Assembly: GCA_947044365.1 (NCBI GenBank)
Contig: OX345649.1
Location: forward strand, 5,666,687 to 5,730,686
Length of the DNA stretch: 64,000 bases
Reading direction: 5' to 3'
Origin: Petrosia ficiformis
Taxonomy: Eukaryota > Porifera > Demospongiae > Haplosclerida > Petrosiidae
The translations under genes were made by a program, and so were the position numbers. This document shows, in pieces, positions 22,801 through 32,725 of this stretch; the first letter of the stretch is position 1, and every line of letters begins with the position of its first letter. Below the pieces are notes generated by a model. That model ran no database searches. It was not told the DNA's origin and was given only the letters and a program-made list of their open reading frames with translations.

Positions 22801-25800
22801 CATTGTGATATCTTCCAGATTAATATTCACTCCCATGTCACTCGAGAACAGACTGATACCCATTCCAATATCACCAAAGAAGAACAGACTGATATCCATT
22901 CCAATGTCACTCAAGAGGAGGAGACTGATATCCATTCCCATGTCATTCACGAGGATCAGACCAGTTCTCATTCCAATATCACTCAAGAAGATCAGACTAG
23001 TTCCCATTCTGATATCACTCAAGAACAGACAAGTAACCTTTGTGATATCTTCCAGATTAATATTCACTCCCATGTCACTCAAGAACAGACTGATACCCAT
23101 TCCAATGTCATTCAAGAGGAGCAAACTGATATCCATTCCCATGTCGTTCAAGAGGAACAGACCGGTTCTCATTCTGATATCACTCAAGAAGAACAGACTG
23201 GTTCCCATTCTGATATCACTCAAGAACAGACAGGTAACCATTGTGATATCTTCCAACAAGAACAGATTAATATTCACTCCCATGTCACTCGAGCAGAACA
23301 GACTAATAGCCAATCCCAAAAACAGACTGATACCTATTCCAATATAGAGAACATTCTAGGAACCAATACAGTTACAGAAAATCATGTCACTGAGGAGTAT
23401 CTTGAAACCTATACTAAGATTACTGATTCTCAGGTTTCAGGGATGTGTGGAGATACTATTCTTGAGCTTCAGCAGAATGAGAATGACGCTAAACATGTAA
23501 ACAAAATAACTTCCACCTACTTCCCTCATAATTTAAGTATTGAAAGAGAAACTTCTCCTATTCTTGAATCAAGTGTTCCGTCTGAAAGTCCACTTTGTAA
23601 ACACTATGATAATCTAGTATCTTCTGAAGATCCCATTACTATGGAACTGTCTTCGCTTGAGTACCCTATTTCTGAGAAAAAGGTTCCATCCCCCAGGAAT
23701 CCTATTACTAAGGATCTGTCCATTGACAGTTCTCTAGAGAATCCTCTCACCAAGGATTCATCTCTTAAGAGTCCTATCACTAAGGATCTGTCCTTTGACA
23801 GTTCCCTTGAGAATCCTCTCACTATGAATCCATCTCCTAAAAGTTCTATCACTAAGGATCTATCTATTGACAGTTCTCTGGAGAATCCTCTTACTATGGA
23901 TCCATCTCCTAACAGTCCTATCACTAAGGATCTGTCTATTCACAGTTCTCTAGAGAGTCCTCTCACTGAGAATCCATCTCCTAAGAGTCCCATCACTAAG
24001 AATCTGTCTATTGATAGTTCCCTCGAAAATGCTCTCACTATGGATCCATCTCCTAATAGTCCTGTCACTAAGGATCTGTCTATTGACAGTTCTCTAGAGA
24101 ATCCTCTCACTATAGATTCATCTCCTAAGAGTCCTATCACTAAGGATCTGTCTATTGACACTTCTCTAGAGAATCCTCTCACTATGGATCCATCTCCCCA
24201 GAGTCCTATCACTAAGGATCTGTCTATTGACAGTTCTCTAGTGACTCCTCTTGCTATGGATCCATCTCCCAAGAGTCCTGTCACTAAGGATCTGTCTATT
24301 GATAGTTCTTTAGAGAATCCTCTCGCTATGGATCCATCTCCCAAGAGTCCCATCAGTAAGTATTTGTCTATTGACGGTCCTCTTGAGAATCCACTCACTA
24401 TAGATTCATCTCCTAAGAGCCCTATCACTGAAGATCTGTCTAAGGATCCATCTCCTAAGAGTCCCATCACTAAAGATCTGTCCAGTGACAGTTCCCTTGA
24501 GAATGCTCTCACTATGGATCCATCTCCTAAGAGTCCGATCACTAAGGATCTGTTGTTTAACAGATCTCTAGAGAGTCCTCTCACCAAGGATCCATCTCCT
24601 AAGGGTCCCATCACTAAGAATCTGTCTATTGACAGTTCTCTAGAGAATCCTCTCACTATACCTCCTCGGAGTCCTATAACTAAGGATCTGTCTATTGACA
24701 GTTATCTAGAGAATCCTCTCACTATACCTCCTCAGAGTCCTATCACTAAGGATCTGTCCATTGACACTTTTCTAGAGAATTCTCTCACTATGGATCCATC
24801 TCCTAAGTGTCCCATCACTAAGAATCTGTCTATTGAAAGTTCTCTGGAGAATCCTCTCACTATGGATCCATCTCCTAAGAGTCCTATCACTAAGGATCTG
24901 TCCATTGACAGTTCCCTCGACAATCCTCTCACTATGGATCCATCTCCTAAGAGTCCTATCACTAAGGATCTGTCCATTGACAGTTCCCTCGACAATCCTC
25001 TCATTATGGATCCATCTCCTAAGAGTCCTATCACTAAGGATCTGTCCATTGACAGTTCCCTCGACAATCCTCTTACTCTGAATGCATCTCCTAAGAGTCC
25101 CATCATTGAGGATCTGTCCATTGACAGTTCCCTCGACAATCCTCTTACTAAGGCTCCATCTCCTAAGAATCTATCCATTGCCAGTTCTTTAGAGAATCCT
25201 CTCACTAAGGAACCATCTCCTAAGAGTCCCATCACTAAGGATCTGTCCATTGACACTTCTCTAGAGAATCCTCTCACTGTAGACCCATTTCTTAAGAGTC
25301 CCATCACTAAAGATCTATCCATTAACGGTTCTCTTGAAAATCCTCTCACAAAGGATCTATCTCCTAAGAATCCTGTCACTGAGGGTCTGTCCTTTGACAG
25401 TTCTCTTGGGAATCCTCTCACTAAGGATCCATCTATTACGAGTTCCATCACTGAGGGTCAGTCCTTTGACAGTTCTCTTGGGAATCCTCTCACTAATAAT
25501 CTATCTATTATTAATGAGGATCTGTCCTTTGACAGTTCTTTTGAGAATCCTCTCATTACAGACCCATCTATTACGAGTCCCATCACTGAGGGTCTGTCCT
25601 TTGACAGTTTTCCTGAGAATACTCTTTCTAAGGTTCCATGTCCTAAAAGTCCCACCTGTAAGGATCAGTCCTTTGACAAGTCCTTCGAGGATCCAGTTTC
25701 TCTTATTAATACACAATCTCCCTTAAATTCATTATTAGAAGATACTCTTACTGATGATGTTGATACATTTTTAAACAATCCTGTAAGCAAAGACTCTCCA

Positions 25801-28800
25801 AACTCTCCTCTTGTAAAGAATGTATCTTCTGGTACACTCACTGAGAATGTATCCATTAATACTCTCCTCGTCAACTCATCAATATCATGTGATGCTCCAG
25901 TTGTCAAGGAAACCATACTAGATAACAAGGAGTCGGTATCTTTGTTGAATCTTGAGACCCAGTCTGCTTCAGTATCATCGCATAAAGTGCTTTCATTGTC
26001 TTCGGAAACTCTGAAAGTCTCTGAACAGTCTGTTGAGACCCCTACATCATCAGAACTAATTTTGTCGAGTCCAGAGCTGATCAATTCTTCATCTAATGAT
26101 ACTACTGAACAAGAGGAAGAAGAGAAAAACAAATGGATTGAAGTTTTACCAATTACCATACCTTTAACACAAGTCACCACTACACCACAAAAGACATTTA
26201 CAAATCCTGACTCCTCTCTGTCTGAAAGGATTGATAGTTTCATTGCAAGTCCCATACCAAGACTGATTCCAAGTCCCATATCTGGACTAAATGATACACC
26301 AAATCTTGCTGACTTCTGTATACCTGATACTCTACCGAACGACACACCTACTCTAAATAACATTCCAGATCCTTGTGAGTTCCCTGTACACATTCCTAGA
26401 CTAAGTACTCAGCCTGATTCCTATGTTCCTTTGTCCAGTCCAAATAAGACACACATAAATACTGATTTACCAGACACATCTTATCCTCATGTTGAGTTAC
26501 TATCTTGTTTCTCAAACATATTAATAGATACCAGTACCTCTCCTTCCAGAACAAATCTATTGAAAGATCTTTCACCTATACCCACAATACTTGACAACAT
26601 ACAATCACCTATATCACCAACTTGTATGAGTTCTGTAATTGAATCATCAGATAGTCGTCATGACGATTCTTTCTCAAGTCAATCTGAAGCAAGTTTTGGT
26701 AGACATGGTCTTGATCTACATTTCTCTTGTTCAAGTGAAGAGGAAGACAATGATACGACTATGGAGAATGTAACAATATTACCAGTACATGACATGAATG
26801 GTTCCCATGGTGATACTACTTTGATTGGTTCCCATGATGATGTTACCATTACTGAGACTTCAGATACATTTCTCACATCACCTGTGCAAGCTGACGATAA
26901 AATGTCATCTCAAATTTTGCTATCCCCATCTCGTCTAACCTCACAATCACCAGAAACTGGCTTAACAGATAATAGTGATGAAGATGATACTTCTCTCCCT
27001 AGCAGTAAGAGAAGAAAGAAGTGTTTTCCTATGTTTGATGAGGAAACCATAACTCCTGAAATGGAATTATCAGTAGCCATGATGTTAGCAAACAAGTGTG
27101 CTACTGTAATACAAACATCTCTAAGAGTATATTTTGCCAGGAAAAAATACAGATCTGTTCGTTCCTCCATTATAAAAATTCAGTCATGGTTTAGAATGGT
27201 AAGAGAACAAAGAAGATATCGTAGGGTATACAGGAGTGTGGTTTTATTACAAACCACGGTGAGAGGCTGGCTAAATAGAAAACAATACAGGAGTATTCAA
27301 CGAGCTTGTGTTATTATTCAAGCATATTCCAGGGGGCATATGGTTCGTATTAGGTATAAACAATTGACATCATCAATATTAACTATACAGAGATGTGTTA
27401 GCACTTATATAATAAGAAAACGCTACTTGAGAATGCGGAGAGCTGCAATCACTATTCAAGCTGCATACAGAGGTTATCGAGATAGACAGATATTACTGGT
27501 CCAACAGAAAGCAGCAAGTATCATACAATTGTCTTTTAAGATTTATAAAACGAGGAAGATGATGCAAAGTGGATTAGCTGTGTTTATTCAATCCAGGTGC
27601 AAAGGTTCTTTGGAAAGGAAGAGATTTCTATCACTCAAAAGGGCAGTCCAGTTTGTGGAAGATAGACATTGTTACCGACTTCACTGTCGACAGAAAGAAC
27701 TAATGTTGTTACAACGTCAAGATGCTGCTGTTTGTATACAAAGTGTATTTAGAAGGTATTTGATAAGAATGAAAAATAGAAAATCAAATGCAGCTTTGGT
27801 TCTACAAACTCACTACAGAAAATACAGGTGTAGTGAAGAATTTAAAAGAATGAAATCAGCTGCTATAGTAATTCAAAAAAATTACAGAAGATTTCGAATT
27901 CAGAAAAAATACCAAAATTTGAAAAGATCTGTGTTGATAATTCAAAGGAGATACAAAGCACGTTGCTGTGGAAAAAAATCCCGTATTTTGTATGACAAGA
28001 TGAAGAAGGCAGCCATCTTGATACAAGCCTTTACTAGAAGATTTCTTTGCCAAAAACGTTATACGAGAACAAGAAAATCTGTAATTTTTGTACAAAGTTG
28101 TGTACGGAAATACCTAGCACAAATATCTTTCAAAGAATTACGGAAGAAGAAATCTGTTGCAACAAGCCAATTAAATCCTAGCCTGCCATTTGAAGGGTTC
28201 ACACATAGCATTTTATATTTTCCACCAGTAGTTGATTTGGAGAAGGAATCACCAGTGAATGAGACAATAGGTTTCTCTGGCATGAAGCTGCAGCCAACAT
28301 CACCTCCTGTAAATGAGGCAAGAGGTTCCTCTGGCATGAGGCTGCAGCCAACATCACCTCCTGTGAATGAGGCAAAAAGTTTACCTGGCATGAGGCTGCA
28401 GCCAACATCACCTCCTGTGAATGAGGCAAGAGGTTCCTGTAGCGTGAGGCTGCAGCCAACATCACCTCCTGTTATTAATCCTTTATTTTCTAGTGATTCT
28501 CCAGGTCCATCAAACCCACCCTGTTTTTTTTCATCTCCTTTCCCTATAGTAACTGCACAGCAAAAGACAAGCACTAAATCCAGGACAACTACCATTTCAA
28601 ACCATAGCAGTGCAGTAACTAAATCAATATCAGTTGTCAATCATCCTATTAGTTCTCTAAGCCCTCCTGCAAATTTTAATCGTCAACCATTGTCATATCA
28701 ATTCCAGTCTCCTTCATCTCGTTATTATCATCAGAGAGGGTTTATGTATCCTAGAACTGTGCATGATTATGGTCATCGTCATCAAGTCCCGTATACCACT

Positions 28801-28977
28801 AGAAGACTTCCTATTGTGGATTCAAGAAGTTTAATTCATCCATATATCGTTCATCATCTTTACGATCCACCACCTTATCCTGGAATTGTCCAACCTCCAA
28901 CTAGTTATTATGACTTGGTTGATATAGTACAAACATCTAATCCATATCAATATCCATATTCACGTTCATGGCAATAG
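14362..28977 (+). CDS. Giant SPOC-like / RS / tandem-repeat / IQ-motif protein
   Basis: Eleven exons join in phase: 14362-14376, 14434-14455, 15107-15224, 15285-15394, 15985-16088, 16463-16541, 16591-16674, 16723-16827, 16934-17071, 17232-17287 and a terminal exon 17341-28977. The deduced protein has 4155 residues. Residues about 10-180 resemble a SPOC domain of the PHF3/DIDO type (SGDIVGVTKL, LLVYCELRP, WVGVVHPEG, LKVYLIPTSSL). This domain binds phosphorylated partners such as the RNA polymerase II tail. A disordered region follows, with a Pro/His run (about 630-660), an RS-rich block (about 750-815) and TQT-like motifs (about 835-915). Next come Pro-rich repeats (about 1420-1565), an HSxxxQEEQTD array (about 1700-2280) and a 24-residue DLSIDSS array (about 2390-3050). 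About 14 IQ motifs (about 3527-3880, candidate calmodulin or light-chain sites) and a four-copy 18-residue repeat come last. I know no protein with this architecture. SPOC is moderately supported, RS and IQ strongly. Confidence 0.8.
14635..15060. mobile_element. Fold-back (long inverted repeat) element in intron 2 of the giant gene
   Basis: The arm at about 14637-14705 (containing AGACCCATCTCACGAGAAAG and ATACATCAGTTTGTTC) recurs inverted at about 14984-15052 with roughly 80% identity. The centre holds a (TA)n run and unique AT-rich sequence. The structure fits a non-autonomous fold-back or MITE-type DNA transposon of about 420 bp. No transposase is encoded and no target-site duplication is clear. 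Confidence 0.65.
15418..15685. repeat. (ATGT)n satellite
   Basis: ATGT repeats with GCATG and ACATG variants lie in intron 4 of the giant gene. Protein-like frames here (MYVCMYV) are artefacts. Confidence 0.95.
16180..16448. repeat. CA/TA-rich minisatellite
   Basis: Tandem units of about 30 bp of the form ACACACAAATATATACACAC followed by ACATACATGTAC lie in intron 5 of the giant gene, just upstream of exon 6. Histidine/threonine-rich frames across them are artefacts. Confidence 0.9.
16837..16898. repeat. (GTCT)n microsatellite
   Basis: Fifteen or so consecutive CTGT tetramers, with a few variants, lie in intron 8 of the giant gene. Confidence 0.95.
18768..18952 (+). other. RS (Arg/Ser) domain within the giant protein
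   Basis: This stretch encodes about 60 residues dominated by RS/SR dipeptides (SRSRSSSLSRNRSRSRSRSR and onward). It is the hallmark of SR splicing factors and nuclear-speckle proteins, usually phosphorylated by SRPK and CLK kinases. It argues for a nuclear role. Confidence 0.9.
20800..21180 (+). repeat. 36-bp coding repeat, Pro-rich
   Basis: About nine copies of a 12-residue unit (TTPPLPPETLPS and variants) are encoded in the terminal exon of the giant gene. One copy is shortened (TTPLPPETPS). The unit resembles class I/II SH3 ligands in composition only. Three copies of a YLPSSEYPPPP unit follow at about 21429-21545. Confidence 0.95.
21632..23340 (+). repeat. Gln/Glu/Thr/His coding array with 237-bp higher-order unit
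   Basis: Dozens of units of the type THSNTTQEEQTD or IHSHVIQEEQTD fill about 570 residues. From 22321 the array has a higher-order period. The marker GGTAACCATTGTGATATCTT (or its variants) recurs at 22321, 22558, 22795, 23032 and 23233. The spacings are 237, 237, 237 and 201 bp, all multiples of three, so the frame is preserved. This indicates recent unequal exchange. Long open frames on the other strand and in frame 2 are by-products. Confidence 0.95.
23690..25670 (+). repeat. 72-bp coding repeat (24 residues)
   Basis: About 25 copies of a 24-residue unit (consensus DLSIDSSLENPLTMDPSPKS then PITK) are encoded here. Central copies (24840-25080) are nearly identical at the DNA level, and edge copies are diverged, as expected for unequal crossing-over. 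Each unit has SP sites (PSPKSP) that suit proline-directed kinases. Confidence 0.95.
27091..28145 (+). other. IQ-motif array (about 14 units) of the giant protein
   Basis: Units of about 23 residues have the form AAxxIQxxxRxxxxRKxY, for example CATVIQTSLRVYFARKKY, AAITIQAAYRGYRDRQ, AAIVIQKNYRRFRIQKKY and AAILIQAFTRRFLCQKRY. IQ motifs bind calmodulin or myosin-type light chains, and the 23-residue spacing is that of ASPM. Most units keep the IQ/LQ core and the +5 Arg/Lys. Units 5, 7, 8 and 12 are degenerate. Confidence 0.92.
28254..28480 (+). repeat. 54-bp coding repeat
   Basis: Four copies of an 18-residue unit (PVNEARGSSGMRLQPTSP) follow the IQ array near the C-terminus of the giant protein. 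Confidence 0.95.
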
Positions 28978-29199
28978 GTATCCATGGTAACAGTATTGTC
29001 CAATCATAATTATAATTATCACTTTATAATCATTATACATTTCTTTCATGTACATTATTATTCCAATTTTGTTGATTTTAAATTATAATTATATATAATT
29101 ATTATGCATAATAATTAATGACTGCGGCGAACATGAGGGCGCGGCGATGCGTATTTAGTTATCACGTGACATCACTGGCCTTAAAAAAAAAAAAAAAAG
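28978..29199. promoter_or_regulatory. Spacer with probable ATP5PB promoter
   Basis: 222 bp separate the giant gene stop from the ATP5PB start. The distal half is AT-rich 3' UTR. The proximal part has a GC-rich patch (GACTGCGGCGAACATGAGGG) and TATCACGTGACATCAC, with a CACGTG-type element, typical of a promoter. Confidence 0.4.
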
Positions 29200-30688
29200 A
29201 TGGCGGTGAGGTTGGCTGCTGTTTTTCGTTTCCACAGGCCTTTAGTAGGTGAATTTAATCTCTATCTATCGATTTAAGTAATGCTAGTTATAATATATAC
29301 CTAAATACAGCTTCCAGTAGTGTTGCCATTAGACACGTGAGTAGTCTACCTGAACAAAAACAACCTGTTCCTTTTCCAGGTTAGGTCTCTAATTGCTCTT
29401 GTGAAGTATTATCACATGTTTTGTTTTTAGGTGTGTTGTCACTTCTAAAAGAGAAGACAGGAGAAACTGGTAAAATAGCCTTAGGTGTGGGTATAGGTGG
29501 TGCTCTTGTGTCTAAAGAGATTTTGGTAATTCATGCTGAGGTGAGTTGATTGTATGGTCTGTTCACTGTACAGATATATATGCAGTCATATTTTAAAACT
29601 AAGTAATTAATAATATATTTTAGTTCCAGACTCGTTCCCTTTTCTATGTATTCATAATTTTATTCTTGCATCCAAACTCTCATAATAACAATCAGTCTTG
29701 AGCTCATTCATTCAGACTCATACCCAATCAATCCAGACTCGTACCCAAATCTTCTATTTCAGACTATTGTTGCTGGAGCTATTTTGGGGACAGTATGGTA
29801 CCTTGTTAAGAAATTGGGAAAGCCAACAGCAGATTTTTTAGACAACAGGTCTCAGGTAAGATATTATATATTTGAATTGATTATTCATCTAGAATCAGGC
29901 ACATAATGATTTTGAAAAACGCTTACCTTCCAAACACTTGCTATTTGGCCACTTTTTTTAGGAAACTAAATTTGGTATCTAGGAGGAGTATTAACTGGTT
30001 TTTCCAAACACTAAATTTATTTGGCTTCCTGTATATAATGGCCGAATAGTGAGCAAGTATTTGTTAATTATCATGTGCCACAAGTGAGGTTTTCCCAAAC
30101 TCGGTCACAATTTAATTTTTTCATTAATTTTTTAAGAGTTCAGTTTTACCTCGATGTGATTTTAATACTGTTATCTCAGGGTATTCTCAATGCACTTAGT
30201 ATGGAGAGAAATGCTGTTATTTCTGACTTAGAAGAGAATATTAAGACTGAAGAAAATGTTGAGAATGTGTTATCCATTAGAAATGAAGTCTTTGAAATAA
30301 TTAAGGTGAGGAACAAACGTTAGCATTAGGTGGGCATTAAATAGAAGGACACTGTTGTAGTATTAATTTATGTTTCATAATCTATTAGGAGCAATCAGAA
30401 TTATTGAGAGAGGAGGAGTATAGACGTCGCTTAGCTGATGTAAAGTCTGAGGTTCAAAGAAGATTGGAATATCAACTACAACTTGAGTCTCTTCATGGTA
30501 AATATGAACAGCGCCATTTAATCTCATGGCTAGAAGATGCTGTACGACAGACTCTACAGAGCAAACCTGTAAATCTTTCATACTTCGTCTTAATCATTCT
30601 TTCCAACCTTTCTTCTTTGTTTTTACTACAGGATGAAAGTATTCCACAATGTATATCTACTTTGAAGAACATGTCAGTCACTAGTTAA
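29200..30688 (+). CDS. ATP5PB: Mitochondrial ATP synthase F0 subunit b
   Basis: Seven exons (29200-29248, 29311-29379, 29431-29540, 29763-29855, 30180-30305, 30389-30568, 30632-30688) join in phase to 227 residues. The N-terminus (MAVRLAAVFRFHRPLV) is basic and amphipathic, a good mitochondrial presequence. Residues about 60-95 are the membrane part (IALGVGIGGALVSKEILVIHAE, TIVAGAILGTVWYLVKKLGK). The rest is the long peripheral-stalk helix, ending with REEEYRRRLADVKSEVQRRL, EYQLQLESLHGKYEQRHLIS, WLEDAVRQTL and ISTLKNM. This block follows animal subunit b closely. The subunit forms the stator stalk that holds F1 against rotation. A run of about 17 A residues lies directly before the ATG. It is followed after 94 bp by IBA57 on the same strand. 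Confidence 0.9.
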
Positions 30689-30782
30689 CTATTATATATA
30701 TATATAGTCCTTAGAAACTTAGTGATCAATATTTAATATTGTATTAAAATTATGAGAACATGAGAATGGGTGTGGTTAAAAA

Positions 30783-32253
30783 ATGAATATATTGGCTAAA
30801 GTCAGTTTTAGGTAAGCAACACTATACTCCAGTATGGACATAATTAAATAATTGTATATGACAGATATAGAGGCTGTTGTATGCAGCTGTTACATAATAT
30901 TACATCAGAGAACCATCGACCAATCAAACTTTGTCATAGACAGTTAATTGAAGTGAAAGGACCTGATAAATCTAATTTTCTCCAGGGGCTTGTGACAGCT
31001 GATGTTGTCACTCCAACACGTGTACTACAATATGGGATGTTCCTTAATCCCCAGGGGCGTGTCCTGTATGATGTTTTATTTTATCATATGGGTGACGAGA
31101 GGGTGTGGCTGGAATGTGACACTGGTGTTGTTGATATGCTTATTAAACATATGAAGAAATATGTATTACGATCAAAAGTATGTGTCGATAAAGAATATAC
31201 ATACAGAAGTATGTACATGTTTATCATATAATATACATGACTATATTCATAGCATGAACATATATATATAATATATATAATTATGGTGTGTTTTTTGTAG
31301 GTTGAGATTAATCTTTTAACTAAAGTACAAGTATACACTCAATTACCTCATCATCAGTCAGACAGAGGTAGACCAGAAGAGGAAATTGTACGAGTGCCAG
31401 ATCCTAGAACTAGGCATGTAATTGTCTATGCATTCATCTATTTATCATCTGTTTGCAATCTCCAGTGTGTGTGTACTTATTGAGCCACATATATCTATCT
31501 ATCTATCTATCTATCTATGTATTTATACATTATACAGTTCATTGGGAGAACGTCTATTGATAAAAGCCGAGACTCCACAAGAAGATGTTGATAATAACCT
31601 TTTAAACCAGTATCATTGTCACAGGTTATCATGTGGTGTAGCTGAAGGGATGGAGGAACTACCCCCTGGTCAATGTCTACCATTTGATATTAATATAGAC
31701 TACTTACAAGGAGGTAATAAAATTCAGTTTTAAACTAAATTAATTAATTAATGTATAATTGTTATTTTATATTTTCAGTTAGTTTTACCAAGGGATGTTA
31801 TTTGGGTCAAGAGTTGACATCTCGTACATATCACACTGGTGTGGTCAGAAAACGTATTTTGCCTCTATCTTTAGAAGAAAGGTGATATTTTTTATATTTA
31901 TCATTCTGAGATCAACTATTTCAACATCAATTCATGTTAATTGCTTACTCTATGGCAGTCATTCCTTGATATTGTTCTTTCTCACCATATCATCAGAATA
32001 CCTCATTCTATTCCTTGGGGCCATCCTGTTAGTCTTTCTGGTAAAAATGTAGGAAAGATAATATCCTACAGAGAAAATCTGGCATTAGCAATACTTCGTT
32101 TACCAAATCTGTGAGTGTTCATTTCTTCTTAATAATAATAAAAATAAGTTTATTATTAACAGGACAGAGAAACAACTTGTTCAGGTGGATGTGGAAGGTT
32201 CAACAATCAATGCTAAGTGGCATAAACCATCATGGTGGCCGGAAATATCATGA
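30783..32253 (+). CDS. IBA57: IBA57, mitochondrial iron-sulfur cluster assembly factor
   Basis: Seven exons (30783-30811, 30865-31177, 31301-31413, 31538-31713, 31779-31881, 31997-32110, 32163-32253) join in phase to 312 residues. The family belongs to the folate-binding YgfZ/GcvT-like fold. With ISCA1/ISCA2 it helps make 4Fe-4S clusters in mitochondria. Diagnostic features are the [17 protein letters not shown]-terminal block, [16 protein letters not shown], the invariant [21 protein letters not shown] motif with its conserved Cys, and a C-terminal NVGKIISY. Exon 3 appears to end at a GC donor (ACTAG|GCATGT), because no GT donor keeps the frame. Human IBA57 is somewhat longer (about 356) because of a longer presequence. 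Confidence 0.93.
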
Positions 32254-32725
32254 TGATGACATGAGTACATTATATGGTTTATGACATCTATCTATGCTAA
32301 TTATATTGTAATTCTTTCTAATTAGTGTTGTTTTAGTTAACTATAACCATAACTAAAACCCCTTTTAGTAAGGCATGACTTTTAGTTAACTAAACTATAA
32401 CTAAATTACAGGTCCACTGCAATAACTATAACTAACTAAAATGAAAATTGGCCAATAATGGGTACTTTTAGTTGGTTAACTAAAACTAAAACCCTTTTAG
32501 TAAGCCTAAAATATTTTTTAACTATAACTATATATAACTAAAATTGTGATAAACTAGACATACTATAACTATAACTAAAAGTTGTTAGTATTATCAAACT
32601 AAAACAACACTACACATAATATCTTCTTTAAAAAACATTTATAAAAAAGTAAATAATGAGTTAAAAGAGACTCTGTTGTAGTAATCACATGTTCAACATG
32701 TGGTATCCATGTGACCATCATGTGA
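32254..32725. other. Convergent intergenic region containing a MITE
   Basis: 472 bp lie between the stops of IBA57 (+) and guanine deaminase (-). Most of it is the inverted-repeat element at 32323-32612. I see no gene. Confidence 0.7.
32323..32612. mobile_element. MITE with perfect terminal inverted repeats, probable TA target site
   Basis: The left end TAGTGTTGTTTTAGTT is the exact reverse complement of the right end AACTAAAACAACACTA. Removing the outer TA leaves 14-bp inverted repeats flanked by TA on both sides, the target-site pattern of Tc1/mariner-type elements. The interior is full of TTTTAGTTAACTA and AACTATAACTA subrepeats and has no coding capacity. It is about 288 bp without the TA duplication. 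Confidence 0.8.

Noticed and set aside
21751..23319. 522-codon open frame antisense to the giant exon
   Set aside because: It exists only because the coding repeat has a period that is a multiple of three and lacks stops in the reverse frame. Its composition is a low-complexity mirror of the repeat. The same holds for antisense frames at 23604-25655.
21245..23347. 700-codon plus-strand frame overlapping the giant exon in another frame
   Set aside because: It is a shadow of the same repeat. The main frame has sensible flanking domains (RS, IQ) and this one has none.
28046..28640. 193-codon minus-strand frame over the C-terminal repeats
   Set aside because: It is a shadow of the 54-bp coding repeat and IQ region.
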